Assembly (NCBI RefSeq): GCF_037975245.1
Contig: NC_092563.1
Span: 4,895,501 to 4,959,500, forward strand
Reading direction: 5' to 3'
From: Apostichopus japonicus
Lineage: Eukaryota; Echinodermata; Holothuroidea; Aspidochirotida; Stichopodidae
DNA length: 64,000 nucleotides
In this document: positions 12,520-35,344 of the stretch, one piece after another
How positions within the stretch are numbered: the first letter of the stretch is position 1
Layout of the letters: each line of letters starts with the position of its first letter
Program-made: the position numbers and the translations under genes
Notes under the pieces: generated by a model
What the model was told of the DNA's origin: nothing
Databases searched by the model: none
What the model saw: only the letters and a program-made list of their open reading frames with translations

Positions 12520-12557
<38 letters not shown>
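12520..12557. repeat. (TA)n microsatellite
   Basis: Uninterrupted TA run just downstream of the hammerhead hairpin; with the run at 12264-12286 it suggests the element sits within TA-rich simple sequence. Confidence 0.9.
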
Positions 12558-12559
<2 letters not shown>

Positions 12560-14491
12560 GTGTTGTACCTACACGAGGCAGTTTATATATCATATGTGTA
12601 TGTGATGCTAATAATGAGCAGCTTGTGTACACGTTGATTGAACGAGGGACGGAACATTTTGCATATTTTACAAAAACTCGGCTAGACTACTTACGGAAAG
12701 AATAATATGGAATACTAAATAAGGTAATAGACAAGCCTTTTTGAAACTTTATACGTCAAAGAATGACAATAAAAATAAACTTCAGTGAAACGGCCCGTCA
12801 TTCGATTCGCCTGATATCTTTGCCATTTTGGATGCGTCAACAGATATCCACTCGGGGAAGAAGTGGTATAAAATCCATTTCAGAAGTCAAAATTGGCTGT
12901 CAAATAAATGTTATTTGATACGAAATAAAACTAGGTAAGAAATAAATAACGAACCCGTCTGACTTCTTGGGGCACTTTAAGTTTTCTTTTTCTAAGGGAG
13001 AACTTCTCATTACATTAACACGATTTGTGGTTATGGTCAGTTATACGTTATCTTTAGAACAGGTGTAATTCCAAGCCATGTCAAAGTTGCGTATGACAAT
13101 GGTAAATGCGCATGCGCATCCTCGCAAGTTAGGACGCTATTTTTTGACATAGGCCTATATGCCTATATATACCAATGAAGACAAAAATGTTCTGGCTAGT
13201 AATTCGCATCGTGTTTCGCATAGGCTATATATTGTATATTAACAACACTATATGTATGATATGCAGACGGTGTTCAAAGATACGTACCATGCACAGGTCT
13301 GATACATAGATACAGCTCTATAATTCTCTGAGTGAAAACGGGGAAATTTGAAACATTAATGTTAAATTTGCCAAATTTTCAAAACGTGTTTATGTCACAG
13401 CCGTATATAACCTTTCTATATCGAAATTTCGAAAACAAAAAGAATGTTCGAGATATCCAAACCCCGAAATTTCAAGCCTTTTAGCAGTCTCGACAATTTT
13501 TATTTTTTTTCAAAGCAAAATCCTTTCTGGGCCACCCCGGATCTGTTTTATAGATCTGTAAGCCTATTTGTCATGCATGATCAAACCTAAGATGCTAAAA
13601 GAACATCGTTGCCTGGAACTTTTATTCTGCGGCTTCTCATCTGTAAGTTGAAATCAGGTGAAAACACTTAAAACAATTTCTGCGTAAGGTCTATACGGTA
13701 TACTACAATTATGATCATCACAAAAAATACCACACAGGGTAAGAATTCAAATTAAGTCATTTTATGTGCCGGTTTCCCTCATTTATGTTATACTGTTTTG
13801 ATCTTAAGTGGTAAGTAGTTGTTCAGGTATAATTTCTTAATCATAAAATATACCATTCATACCAAAAATGCCTGTTTGTTATATAAAATGTTGACAAAAT
13901 CGTCTTTGGTAAAATGGCTGTTTAAAAAAAAAAAAAAATAATTGCTTACAAAATTCCACCTAAAGATGCTCACCATTTTTTTTTTAATCTATTAAGAAAT
14001 TATGCTTATCATCATTATAGTTAGGGTTACAACGTCCTTTGGTATTTTTTATTAAAAAAAATCATTATTAACTCGGTATTCACCTAAGCAGGGAAATTGT
14101 TTTTTATCTTCTGATAAAGTAAGACAAAAAAAATGTAAATAGAACCGCAAGGCCATCATTAGTGCCAAAATATAATGGATAATTTCGAAACGTGAGAACA
14201 ATTATAAGATATTTTAACATATTATGTATCTTATATGAGTGCAATTATATATGGTAAATTATACAGAGAAACGAGTATAAATGATGAGCAATAGTCTCAT
14301 TTTGGTTTTTGATTGCGGAAATAAATCGGTTTTTGAATGGTGTTTGGTTTTGCTTGTTTTATAATGGTGTCATTTTTCAGTCTTCAGAAATCAGTAGAAA
14401 TTTCTCTTTATATTTTTATTCTCGATGTTATGCATATATTGATGTAGATTCATGTATGTCCCCCTTTGTTTTTAACGGAGCTGGTTATAAT
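12558..14491. other. Intergenic, no gene seen
   Basis: AT-rich, with short A and T runs; no recognisable exon, RNA gene or repeat family. Confidence 0.5.
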
Positions 14492-14829
14492 CAGTGGCGT
14501 AGGAAGGTACTTCTGAGTGGGGGGGGGGCTGAAGACTGATGGCCGGTCTGGGGGAGGGGGATTTTTTTTGCATTTCCAGGTGGCCTCAGATGCAATTTGG
14601 TGCAATATAGCACACTTCAACACCCACTCCATTTTGTAAATAATTTTGCATTTTCACCTGTCCTTAGATGCAATTTGGTGCTCCAAATGAGATTTTTTTT
14701 CTCATTTGGAAATGAAAAAGGGGTTTTCTGACTTGCGGAGCGGGGGGGGGGGGCGAAATGATACTTCCGCCCCCCTCATATTTTTCACTGGGGGGTGGCG
14801 CCCCTCAGCCCCCGGTTCCGATGCCCGTG
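14492..14829. mobile_element. hAT-like MITE, 338 bp
   Basis: The 8-bp sequence GTTATAAT flanks it at 14484-14491 and 14830-14837 (9 bp if the preceding G is counted). The ends form imperfect terminal inverted repeats: CAGTGGCGTAGGAAGG on the left against CACGGGCATCGGAACC from the right. The interior is rich in G and C runs and has no coding capacity. An 8-bp duplication with CA-starting ends is the hAT signature; the GTGGCGTAG head is of a type common as an interspersed repeat in marine invertebrates. Confidence 0.75.
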
Positions 14830-17192
14830 GTTATAATAATGTGACGATGTTTTGCTCATTTTTCCACAACCAACCTGACCAAAACCCTGCGGTAACATTT
14901 TTTTCATTTATTTATTTACTTACTTACCTTTCTTTGGATTGGGGGGGGGGGGGGGTAGGGTGGATTGTGTGTATGACATGATAAACTTTATAACTATATT
15001 TTTTTTGCTTTAGGTTTGTAGGTTCCAGAAACTGATAGAGTGTATAGCTTGTGGAATTGAAAGTGATGTAACGGACCTGTGGTTTATTTCTACTCTAAAT
15101 GCTCCAAGTATATACCTGTATATACCATACGAGCGGATAAGGAGGGAGGGGTGTGGGTGGGGTGGGGTGAGGGTGGGGGAGCTCAGAGGGCCGCTTCAAA
15201 TTTAAGATTGAAATATTTTGCAGTTGGTGAAATAGATTATTCACCACTTGCATTGCTTGCAGTATCCAAAAATTTTGTTCAATGAGACGTTTTCTTGCTC
15301 GAGTAACCCTTCTTTAACCCGTCGAGGAACCCTTCCTTTAACCTCTCGAGGTACCGTTCCTTCAACCCTCACTCTCAATTCATGAGAACAGAAGAATTTG
15401 AGGAAACAGAAATATGAAATAATTCCATCATAATGTTTCCCAAGTAGTGATTTTAAGTTGAATGTCCTTCATATTTTTACGCCGTCTAAAAATGACATTT
15501 TATTCCGTCATAAATGTGTAAGGCACCTGTTCAACTTGGTTTTCAGTTTCACATATAACAACGAAACTAAAACCAAATGCTAATGTTTGTGACAGAGATA
15601 TAAAAAAAAAAGCCCCGCTTCATTCATGTCTGAAGATGTTTTAATCAATTTGTTGACTATCAAAGAAAGAAAAAAAGAATGGAAGGGGGGGGGGGGGGGA
15701 GGTTACTCGTTAAACAAATTAAGATTGGTAAGATTGTCTTAGCAATCGTGATATACACGAAGCACATGTGTAAGGATGTTCATTATTACAATCTACACTA
15801 ATACTGCGCCTCTTTGAAACACATTTGGCGGTAAAAGTTATACTTCTTCGATTACATCACAATTAATAACTTACCTACGGAAGCTTAAAAGCTCAAAAAT
15901 CATCAAACATTTTGCAGAAAACTGTTCAATTGCTCAGTTTAAACAACTGAGCAATCCAACATTTCTTCGGATTATTGATAAGATATTATCTTGTCATCTA
16001 AACAATTTTTAATGAAAAATGTTGACTTATTGGGGCAAAGGTTTCTTATGTTGATGGCACTTTTAGGCTTCCGTACTTACCTCACATAGGACAAGATGAA
16101 AAAGAGTAGACATTCCAGTGTTTCAAAGTAAGCCACACGTAATAACAATTAATGATAATTCTAATGTCATACCGATCCTTATATGCAAATTAAACTTCTA
16201 TGTAGCATACGTCTACCTAAGAAGAGGGCGCTATCGGCCTATATTGAAGTTGTTGTTGTTGTTGTTTATAATAGGGGCTTTCAGGAGGCCTCAAAATCAG
16301 GACCTTCTGCACCGACATTGATCGGACAAAATAGAACAACTTTTCGTTTTAGAGTATTTTCATACTGACAGAAGTTGTTGTGACAATGAAACCAGCTGAA
16401 TTTACTCCGTCTCGGGTATAAGAAATGTGAGGAAACTATAGGCCTAGGCAGAATTATTGTCTTGAAATTAATGTCATAGTCCAAGTTGTCATAGCCTCAG
16501 TGCAAGCCTTAATTTTAATGTTAATCCATTCTTTGAAATCGTAATAATTAACTTAGTATGAATATTAAAGCACCCTTTGATAACATTCAACACATTTTGG
16601 CATTGACATACTTGTAATTCATTGTAATGTTATTTGGGAACGTAAAAGTGTTTTGTTTTCCCACTGAGTTTTGTGTTATATCTGAGGAGACGACCTGGTT
16701 GTGTGTAAGATGTTTAAAGGATAATTTCTAAAATACAATAATAATAATAACTTGGTATAGAAATAAAACCTGGACTGAAATCAGCCCTTTTAAAACCGTC
16801 TACAACATCAAATTAAGCTTGTGCTGCATAAAGTCACCCTTCAACAGGTTTCATGAATATGTAATGAGTGATACATAGCTGTTCTTAACACTGATGTAAC
16901 CACAAGCGCACGATGAGAAATCTACCTATCATTCTCAATGTCGAAAAATATGATAATTATCTCTTTTATATGATAATTCCCATAGGATATCAATCCATCA
17001 CATGGGCCAGCAGTTTTTTGTGTATCTTCAAATGTATAGTATAGTGTCAAGGTAATCCCGCTGTTTTCACTTCGATAACGAATTGCATGTTCGCTGTGCT
17101 TGGGGTGATCTGTGTTTGATATTCAATCCATGGGGCGCCATTTTATGTCAAACGGATACTGGCTGTTATACAAGCCACATTGAAAGTAATTG
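14830..17192. other. Intergenic, no gene seen
   Basis: Holds G15 runs at 14941-14955 and 15685-15699, a short imperfect tandem near 15300-15365 built on CGAGGAACCCTTCC, and a GTT run near 16248-16264. No exon recognised. Confidence 0.5.
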
Positions 17193-17195
17193 AAA

Positions 17196-17237
<42 letters not shown>

Positions 17238-17472
17238 GAAAACCGTAATGACTTGGAAAATCAAGAACAGTGAAAAAACTTTCAGCCTCCACCGGGATTC
17301 GAACCACGGGCCTCCCGCTCTGTACGCGGACACCCTAACCACTAGGCTATGGACGCTGATTGTATGTCCAGAGGTTCGAAACCGGTAAGGAAGATCGTAA
17401 TTCGTAATTATATATATATATATATATGTATATATATGTATATGTATGTATATATATGTATATATATGTATA

Positions 17473-17536
<64 letters not shown>
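17193..17536. repeat. TA microsatellite tracts bracketing a SINE
   Basis: TA runs occupy 17196-17234 and 17408-17536, the latter mixed with GTATAT. The tRNA-derived SINE at 17237-17386 lies between them. Confidence 0.9.
17237..17386 (-). mobile_element. tRNA-derived SINE
   Basis: Minus strand. The tRNA-like part has an A box (GCCTAGTGGTTAGGGTG, 17347-17331) and a B box (GGTTCGAATCCCGG, 17305-17292), with a plausible anticodon stem-loop between them. About 150 bp are shared with the copy at 43313-43459, starting ACCGGTTTCGAACCTCTGGA and including a tRNA-unrelated tail. No TTTT terminator or CCA end is evident, so it is a retroposon and not a functional tRNA gene. Confidence 0.8.
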
Positions 17537-17538
<2 letters not shown>

Positions 17539-18418
17539 GAACAGTGTACAACTTTTGCTACATCATTAGTTCGAACGTTTGGTTAAAACTGTCACAGAGA
17601 ATCGTGCTCATGGCAACGCTGATATTAATGAAATGAAACAATATCAGAACATCCCTTTGAGACAGTTGTGTATCTTTATAACATGTACATGCAATAAAAG
17701 CCAATGTAAATATCCACGAGTATATGATCTGACGGAAGTTACAGACGGAAGTTACAGGCCTATATAGATTATTCCAACATTCCTGTTACAAACAAACCAA
17801 ATCCGTTGGCCATGTTATAAGTTATAAATATATTCTCGACAGTCTATTCATAACACAGCTCCAAATAATTATATTAGTTACCACGGTATAATGTTTGTCT
17901 TTCATCTTCTCTGTGCTCAGAATAGATCCGCCAGAGAGCTATGGATTTAAGAATTTAAGGTGGGAATTTTGTTTCTTGCCTGGAACGCCAAAAGGGGATT
18001 TAATATGCAAAATAATCAAACATAATACCTTTGGGATGACTCGGTATATTTTTTTAACTTTTTCGTTTTTCCCCCTTTTCTCTTTCTTTCTTTCACAGTT
18101 CTATTCATGCTTACGTCCCTCTGTCTCTGTTGGCAGGATAGCGCCGGTAGGTTTACACCCAGTCGTTTTAATGAAAGACTTTGTATAACTATATGATCCC
18201 AAATCTCCCTTGATGTTTTCGCTTTGAGAAAACTAAGATGGATTTTCTCTTTTCCTATTCTTTATTATGTTTTTTTTTTGTCTTTGGAGAAAAATTAATT
18301 AATAATATCAAAACTTGTAACTGTTGCTGTTCCTTGTTTTTATTGTCTTACAACATTAGCAACATTGCTGTTTCTTGGGACACCTGCCTCAGAATATATG
18401 ATAAAACAAGATATATTA

Positions 18419-18496
18419 TGTATATATATAAATAAATACATATAAATATATGTATATATATATATACATAATATATCTATATAAAATATATATATG

Positions 18497-18535
<39 letters not shown>

Positions 18536-18545
18536 TATATATAAG
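18419..18545. repeat. TA-rich microsatellite
   Basis: Imperfect TA/TATG repeats with interruptions, directly before the LINE fragment. Confidence 0.85.
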
Positions 18546-19182
18546 TATTTAATGTTCTTTTGTCTGTGTTATCTAATGAAGTTGGTATTAATGGAATTGC
18601 CCTAAACTGGTTTATAGTTTTATTGCGGGCAGATCGCAAAGAGTAAGAATAGGGGGCTGTTCTTCTGACAAGATTACAATTAAGTTTGGTGTGCCACAGG
18701 GATCTGTTTTGGGTCCAGTCTTATTTAACATCTATATATATTCGTTCACTTAACGCTGAAGTTTCTAGAATGGGTTTTAATATTCATGGCTTTGCTGATG
18801 ATCACCAGGTATCAACCAACATTTACATGATCAATTCCAATCTGTTCAAAAATTTGCTGCAAGAATGATATATGGTAGAAGTAGATATGATCATGTGACT
18901 GATCTATTCCATGATCTTCATTGGCTTAAAATCAAGGAGAGGGTGTACTTTAAAATAATATTGATTGTGTTAAAGTCTGTTAGAGGACTGGGTCCTAAAT
19001 ATATCCATGATATGTTGGTACCCTCTGGCCGTAGCAGAAATATGGTATTAAAAGAGCCTCGAGTTAAATCCTCGTACGGGTATATCGCTCGTTTGCGAAG
19101 GCTGGACCTAAATTGTGGAATAGCCTTCCTGACAGCTTTAAAGAAGTCTAAAATGCTGCTACTTTTAAGAAGCAATTAAAAC
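18545..19182 (+). pseudogene. Decayed non-LTR retrotransposon (CR1/L2-type) reverse transcriptase
   Basis: Successive frames encode RT palm motifs: KFGVPQGSVLGPVLFNIYI near 18685-18740, then GFADDHQ near 18778-18807 (the ADD catalytic pair), then a C-terminal block with AARMIYGRSRYDHV and LHDLHWLKIKERVYFKI-like residues (18857-18955) typical of CR1/L2-like elements. There are at least two frameshifts (near 18610 and 18740), and the stretch between ADD and the C-terminal block is far too short, so the copy has an internal deletion. It is dead and carries no intact endonuclease or ORF1. Confidence 0.8.
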
Positions 19183-20122
19183 ACTACGTATTTGTCAATG
19201 GTTCTGATTTCAGCCAGAATCTCGACCAGGTTTAACTTTTGTATCGTTACTTTGAGATTTATTTAGTTGTTTTCCAGCACAGCAGTGCACACAGTTTCAT
19301 GTAGTTGTTGTGCTTATCAGCCTTTATTATTTATTTATATAGATATATACGCTTGGAGTGAGCATTTATTCGTAAATAGATAGCATTGCATGTACCCAAT
19401 AAGAAACACACGCGTCACATGTTGAAAACATGTTACATGCAGTTTCACAATAATCTATTGGTGTGATATTGTGGGTGAAAAGATGAATTCAGCACGAGGT
19501 GTTGAAGGGGTACATAATTCCGAATTGCTAACTATACATAATAACGGGAGTATACTCTATTTCACTCGTTTTGAGATGCAGCGAAAGTAAATCAAATATT
19601 CAGTTCTTGTTCTTGTCAAATATTAATATAGCGTAAATCACGGGGTTTAATTTACTAATTTTTGTCATTTGTCACTTCCGTACGATTTTTTTCCCCTTCA
19701 AATTTTCGACATTTTTATTAAAACTTGTCTTGGTGCCCCTTTGAAAGCTGGGAAACTGTCGTTTTGACCTGCTATTGCTATGAAAATGTAAGACAATTTT
19801 TACCTTACCCTTTGAAATAATAGACTCGTCCCTCTCGACACGCAATTCGGGTCTTGCAGAATGGTAGACTAAAAAAACTTGTCTAGGAGTTATAAATTAA
19901 ACTGTACAAAATACTGTAGTTTTACTTCCATCTGATTTCTATACCATATATCCGTTATTAGCCGTACAAGGACGAAAGCATGCATTTCATTATTCTAAGT
20001 AGTATAAACGGTGATAAAATTCTGACGTCATACATGAGCAGACGACACGATATATATCATCATTTTTAGATTGCTTATACAATGTCTGCAATTATAGTTC
20101 ATGTCTGTTTTCTCCCGGACAG
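19183..20122. other. Region upstream of first recognised NETO exon
   Basis: No exon recognised. It should be intronic, because the first NETO exon found starts in mid-codon and needs an upstream partner carrying the signal peptide. Confidence 0.5.
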
Positions 20123-29345
<9,223 letters not shown>

Positions 29346-29808
29346 GAGAGAGATGAAATTGATAGGCCTACCGTTTTTGTATATTTGTATAAAACGGTTA
29401 CGGTGCCGAGGCCCGAACCTATACCGTCACTTGGTCGTTGTTTGAGATTGTACTTGATGGTACATATGTTGGACCGCAGAAAACATTGCACAGTGTATGC
29501 CTTCGTAGAGTGGACGGGAACCAGTAGACCGAAGCACTTGGTGGACGGAGACGGCGCGATCCCTTCCCTGTATCCCCACTGACGAGAGGGCGTCAAGGGG
29601 GGGGGATACATGACCCTTGTGGCCCCGGGTCAAATATTATGGGAGCCGGGAAAATAAGGGATATCGAGAAGTGTATTCTAATTGACATATGACGAATGTA
29701 CACATGTAGCCCGGTAACATAGTTGTCCCTTGACGTGGTCCGATCTGGCTTAAGACGCCCTCTGCTGATTTTGGGCTACATGGAGGAATTGTATAATGAA
29801 TGTAAGAG

Positions 29809-30067
<259 letters not shown>

Positions 30068-30478
30068 GAGGCTGTATAGTATTGGGCAGAGAAGAGTTGA
30101 TCAAGAGAAAACTCCATTTTGGTTTGGCACATGCATACATTATTATCGATGAAGAGTATATCCAGTACAAACCAATACAAAACATCCACATAGTATCCTG
30201 ACTCCTGGTTACAAACAGTCCGGACAAGTCTGTTCATAATGCATTGCATTTCACGACTTATCAATTGATGTTATTAACTTATTATGAAGAGGATAAATTA
30301 ATTGGAGCTTGTGAACATAACAAATTCGTTCGCATGCTCAATGTTCACTTCTGGTGCTCAAATTTGTATTTTGTAATGGTGACAATTTGTAAAACGGCAA
30401 TTAATCAATTTAATTTTCGTAACGTTCTTCACAATATTGCTTAACCATCAACTGTCATGTATGACTACAAAAGTGCAA

Positions 30479-30484
30479 AATAAA
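30479..30484 (+). terminator. Candidate NETO poly(A) signal
   Basis: AATAAA hexamer; the nearest on the coding strand after the stop. Confidence 0.35.
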
Positions 30485-33306
30485 TGAATTATTTATTGCA
30501 TATTATTTACTTTCTGCTAGTGATAAATGTTATCAATCTAAAACCATTGGTTTTGCCCAGGAGGAAAAAAAAACGGACTTTGAGAGTCAGTAAAAGCAGT
30601 CATGTTTTACCAATTATAATTCCATTATATGATAACCCTTAACTTTGTCAGAATCTGAATAAAGCAAAAAGAAAATTAAAACAATTGTTCAACACACACT
30701 TATGCCTAGATGTTAGTATTTCCATATTTATTGATTTCAGTATAGTCGGTACGTGTAGCTCAACAGCACAGGGTGAGTAGCAAACATGTGCGTCAACTCT
30801 ATATCTAGTTTCACTATGAATTCGTTTAATGTTGATAATACGATGAGGAAGGAGTAATGGCCGTTTGCCATTATCATATATTTTCTCAATTTCCACTTGA
30901 GATGTCCTGGAGTTTTGGAATTGTCTAGAACTGGACCTAGCCTATCGACGAGTCGCCCTTCTACTATGGACTCTGATTAGCTGGAGTCCACGGTACTGTG
31001 ACGGTAGTCCATGGTAACCAATTAAACAGAGTGTAGTCTTGTGTAAGTCAACAGCGCAACCACGTATACTTCTGGTGCGCGGAGGGGGGAGGGGGTGCAC
31101 TCGTAGAATAAAATCAATCACGGGAGGGGGTTCAACGCCCCACTGGCAGCCTGATAGAATACTACAAAAAGTTCTAGCGTACAGTACATAAATGTCAATC
31201 TCCATTTTAACCAAACTTTATCAAAGGGGGAGGGGTCATCTCTCCCCTTACGTCCCTCCCCTTGCTTGAAGACATTAAGTCTTACCCCCCCCCAACACCC
31301 CTCCCCCAGTATCAAAATGGTGGTTGCTGCAAGTTGTTTGTAAAATGTTTTACTTTTCACAAAATTAAGGTCGCTCTTCCAAAGCCGAGCCGAGCCGAGC
31401 CGAGCCGAGCCGAGGACCTGTTCGGTATATGGAAGATTCCCACGAAAAGAAGTCATGTAAAATCCAATATAATTATTACGCTACAAATACACTCGGCACA
31501 TGGTTACAGGATCGGCTATCAGTCATAATCCCACTCAGGTGATTACAATTGTTATCCAGAAAGCGTACATATACGGTAGATGTCCAGAAAAAGTTACAGT
31601 GAATTTGGAAAATATTTGCATACTCGGCTTTCTACGTGAGGTAACGGTTATCGTCAGATGATCTAAGAAAAGTGAAAAATCAAGAAGAAAATTGATCATT
31701 TAACGAAGATATTGAAAATGATATGTTATACTCATGAATGAATCATAAATGTGAAACAAAAAGTAAACAGTACAGATGGTTTATCAACATCAAAATGTTG
31801 TTAAGCTATAAGAGCTTATGGACTCACATGAAGTTTATGTCCATATTTTGAAGTACGTTGCTTTGAAAGCAGATATATCACGGTATCAAATATACCGATA
31901 TTGTATTATTCTAAGTGAGATCATGTTTGTTATATTTCTTCTTTTGCTCTTTCTCTCTCTCGGTCTTTTCTTTAAAACATTTTGGGGAATTCCCAAAACG
32001 TCAGCTTTTGAATGTTTTCGCCTGATCAATCAAAACGACTGAAATATTAGACTACTTATATGCCGGAAGATGACGATACTGATTTGATACAAGTCCGGAG
32101 GGGGAGGGGGGGGGGCAATTTAAGGAGGTGCAAAATATTGTTGTCTGTAACTTGTGGTGCAATTATGGGGGCACATTGGTCTGCATGACACAAAAATCTG
32201 TATAAAACACACAGATAACATAGCAACAGTTACCAGGATGCTTAGAGTGTGTTCTTTACTCATGATCAAAAATAAGGTTTTTTCTGAACTAGATATCATT
32301 TTAAATGTATTTCTAATATCTCTGTCCCCTCGGGAGCACGTCCACGGGCTGGGGGTGGTGGTGTCTTGTTCTTTCTTGTTTATATTCAAAAGGTGAGGGG
32401 GTGTTTTGTTTAAGTGTATCAAGATATAATATAAATAGGTTTGAATTGAAACGCTTCAATGTTCAAAACGAGGGCGCTAGAGACATTTTGCTACTACCAA
32501 CGTATGTATGAACAAATCGTTGAAAATGAGCAAAATGTCATTAGAAACGATAATTTCTGCCGTTATATAGCAGTCTCATCTTTCTTTAGAATATTCATAA
32601 ATTTTGTCATGTAGAAACTGTTATCAATGCATATATGGTGAAATCTTTTTCAAGGTCTCCGTGTTCGTTTTTAGTTCGATTTCTGTAAAAATAACTTTTG
32701 TTGTTTTGTATATCCTTCGTTTCATAGACAAACATTGGCTTTTTTTTTATCTTTCATTCTCTTTATGACATATTGCCGCTAGATTAATATATACCATGCG
32801 CTTTCGCATAAGCATGCATGTGTTGGTCAACAAACATCAGTAGAAAGTGATTTCGTAGACATTCCATTTTCCAGGATAACAAGGCTACTGACGTCACATT
32901 ATGAGACTAGAGGCGCTATAACTTTAATGGACGCTCATATAATATATGTACGGACGATGTAACCCTACCAATTGATCGTGCTCATTGTGGTGAATGACGT
33001 CACTAGAATGCTCAGGGAGCAGTAAGAAGTGTAAATTTAAATATATATATAAAAAAGGAATAAATCATTAATCAATAAAAAATAATATTAATATGCCACG
33101 AATTCTCAAACTTTCCGGTATGGAGTGTGTATTATTAAGGATATTGTATTCAATATACTGTTCATTAATAAAACAATAAAAATAGCAGAAACAGAAAGAT
33201 GAGTAAATATAAAACGAAATGAATGATTTATTGGGAAATATTATACATAAAGATAGTAAACAGGCAAATAAAAATGGTTTTGTTTATTTTTTATATATTG
33301 ATTAAT

Positions 33307-33360
<54 letters not shown>

Positions 33361-33737
33361 CTTATCGATATCTATAGATACGTGAGACTTGGTCGCAGAG
33401 GTCAACTGAAATCTGTTGTGAGTCAGATTAGGGAAGGGATTATTATTGGCCCTTAGACATTTATGATACCAAAGCTGACCTCCCCCTCACCCCACCCTTC
33501 CTCTTAGTTTTTGTAATACAGTTTCGAGGGTCGCCAACTGAATTTGGTAGAGAAAACAAATATACCTAAATATAAGTGTGGAAAAGAATTGAATAGTTTG
33601 CTTCAAAAGTAGCAAAATATAACCCTTCATTTAACGATTTCTCGAAGGGAGGGGGATGGGGGATGGGGGACCACTTCACTGTAGACTCCTCCAAACATGT
33701 TTGAATACCAGGGCCCTAATGCTCCCCTTCCTGACCA

Positions 33738-34130
33738 ACAGGGATATAAGAATCAAGAAAGAATCTGGAATAGGGTGTAAGTCACTAATTCTAATGAACT
33801 GGATCTTACTCTTGCGCCACCAAACCTTCCATTAACCCCCTCCCCCCTCCCACTACCCCAAAGATTGAAAAAGCTCTATGAAGTAAAAGGGATATAATAA
33901 TCAAGAAGTTAGGTAGAATTGGGTGCATGGCACTAATTCTAATGAACAGGATCTTACTCTTGCGTCACCAACCCTTTTACCCCACCCCCTTCACCCACTC
34001 CCACTCAAAGATTGAGAATGCTCTTCAAAGTAACAGGGATATAAGCATAAAAAATAAGCTGGAATAGGGTGCAAGTCACTTATACTAATAAACAGGGTCT
34101 AACTCTTGCGCCACCAACCCTTCCACCCCC
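33738..34130 (+). repeat. Three-unit tandem repeat, about 145-150 bp
   Basis: Units start near 33738, 33888 and 34033 with AGGGATATAA and share TCTAATGAAC-like and ACTCTTGCGCCACCAA blocks, with C-rich ends. Units are diverged by substitutions and small indels. Confidence 0.85.
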
Positions 34131-35344
34131 CCCCCTACCCTCCCAAAAGGTGGTAATTCCAGAGGATATGAAATCGTCAGTGAAACGGTGGGTATAATAG
34201 CAAGATAAGTCTAAAGCTCCTTCCGCCAAGGGGCAGTTTAGTAACAAAAGTATTTGTCCAAGTATGTTGTATATTTAAAACACATTGTTGAAGAATTTCT
34301 TCAATTGAGATGTTTAACTGCAAACTCATCATCATGGAGGGAATATTTACGAATGTCGTTTGGATCCAAAGGGGTACAGGTATGAGTGGGCTCTTACTGT
34401 TACAGTAGATATGGTTTGCATGATTTCTTGATAAGAGACTGGCAGCATATCAATTAATGTTTTGCTCGAATGAAATTTGCGGGACTAACGAAACTTCGGG
34501 CATCGGAATTCCGGAATTACTTGGAGATGAATATAGCCTATGTCCATGAGTAGCACCTCTCTTTTCTCTTTAGTTTGTAACAAAAGTATATTTGGCTATC
34601 CCGCTTTCGGCCCTTCATACTAGTAAAGTGGTAGGTTCCTTGGAGACCCCCCGGTTGGGGGGGGGTTCAAGATGTACAAAGACATATATCTTGTAGAAGA
34701 CACTATAGAGAGTAAGAAGAGCAGGGTCAAAATAGGAAGCAGAAAATATCGCGAAAAATGCAGTTTCGAAAGTCTGTAGCAGATTTTTGTGTCTCGCCAA
34801 GTATCTGTTATCTTGAGCAGTGAGTATCTACTAAATCAAAAATAATGAGCTAATGAAAATTTATTTTACTAGAAACGAAGTATCACTTATCAATATGAAC
34901 ATTACTAAAGGTGCAACATGAATAAAAATCCTTGTGCTATGATAAAACGAGTAGTTTAATGAGCAGCAGGAAAGGGGAGAGGGGGGGGGGGGGAGTGTCA
35001 AGAGTTCACTTCTATTTAAATTCTGATTCACTTTCTTGTCTCTACTGGAAGTGAAAAGTGAGAGCCATCCAGTTGGTAAATGAAGTCACCATGAAAAAAA
35101 TATATAATTTCTTCCCCAAATAAAGGATGCAATGTACAAGCTAATTTACAAAAGAGCAACAAGATATGTTCATTTTGAAATGACCTATTTTTCCCATTTA
35201 ATGGGTTCATATATTAACCTCCAAACAAGGTTATTTTATAGCTGGATGTTAAATCTTTCAGTAAAATCTACAAGTAACTTTTAAACGAAGTGTAACTTTT
35301 TTGTAATGCCATATTCTGGATTCAGACGGTTCTTGAAGCAAGTC

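Noticed and set aside
17281-17350. Possible functional tRNA gene
   Set aside because: A and B boxes are present, but the acceptor stem does not pair well and the same extended non-tRNA sequence occurs at 43.3 kb, so it is a SINE.
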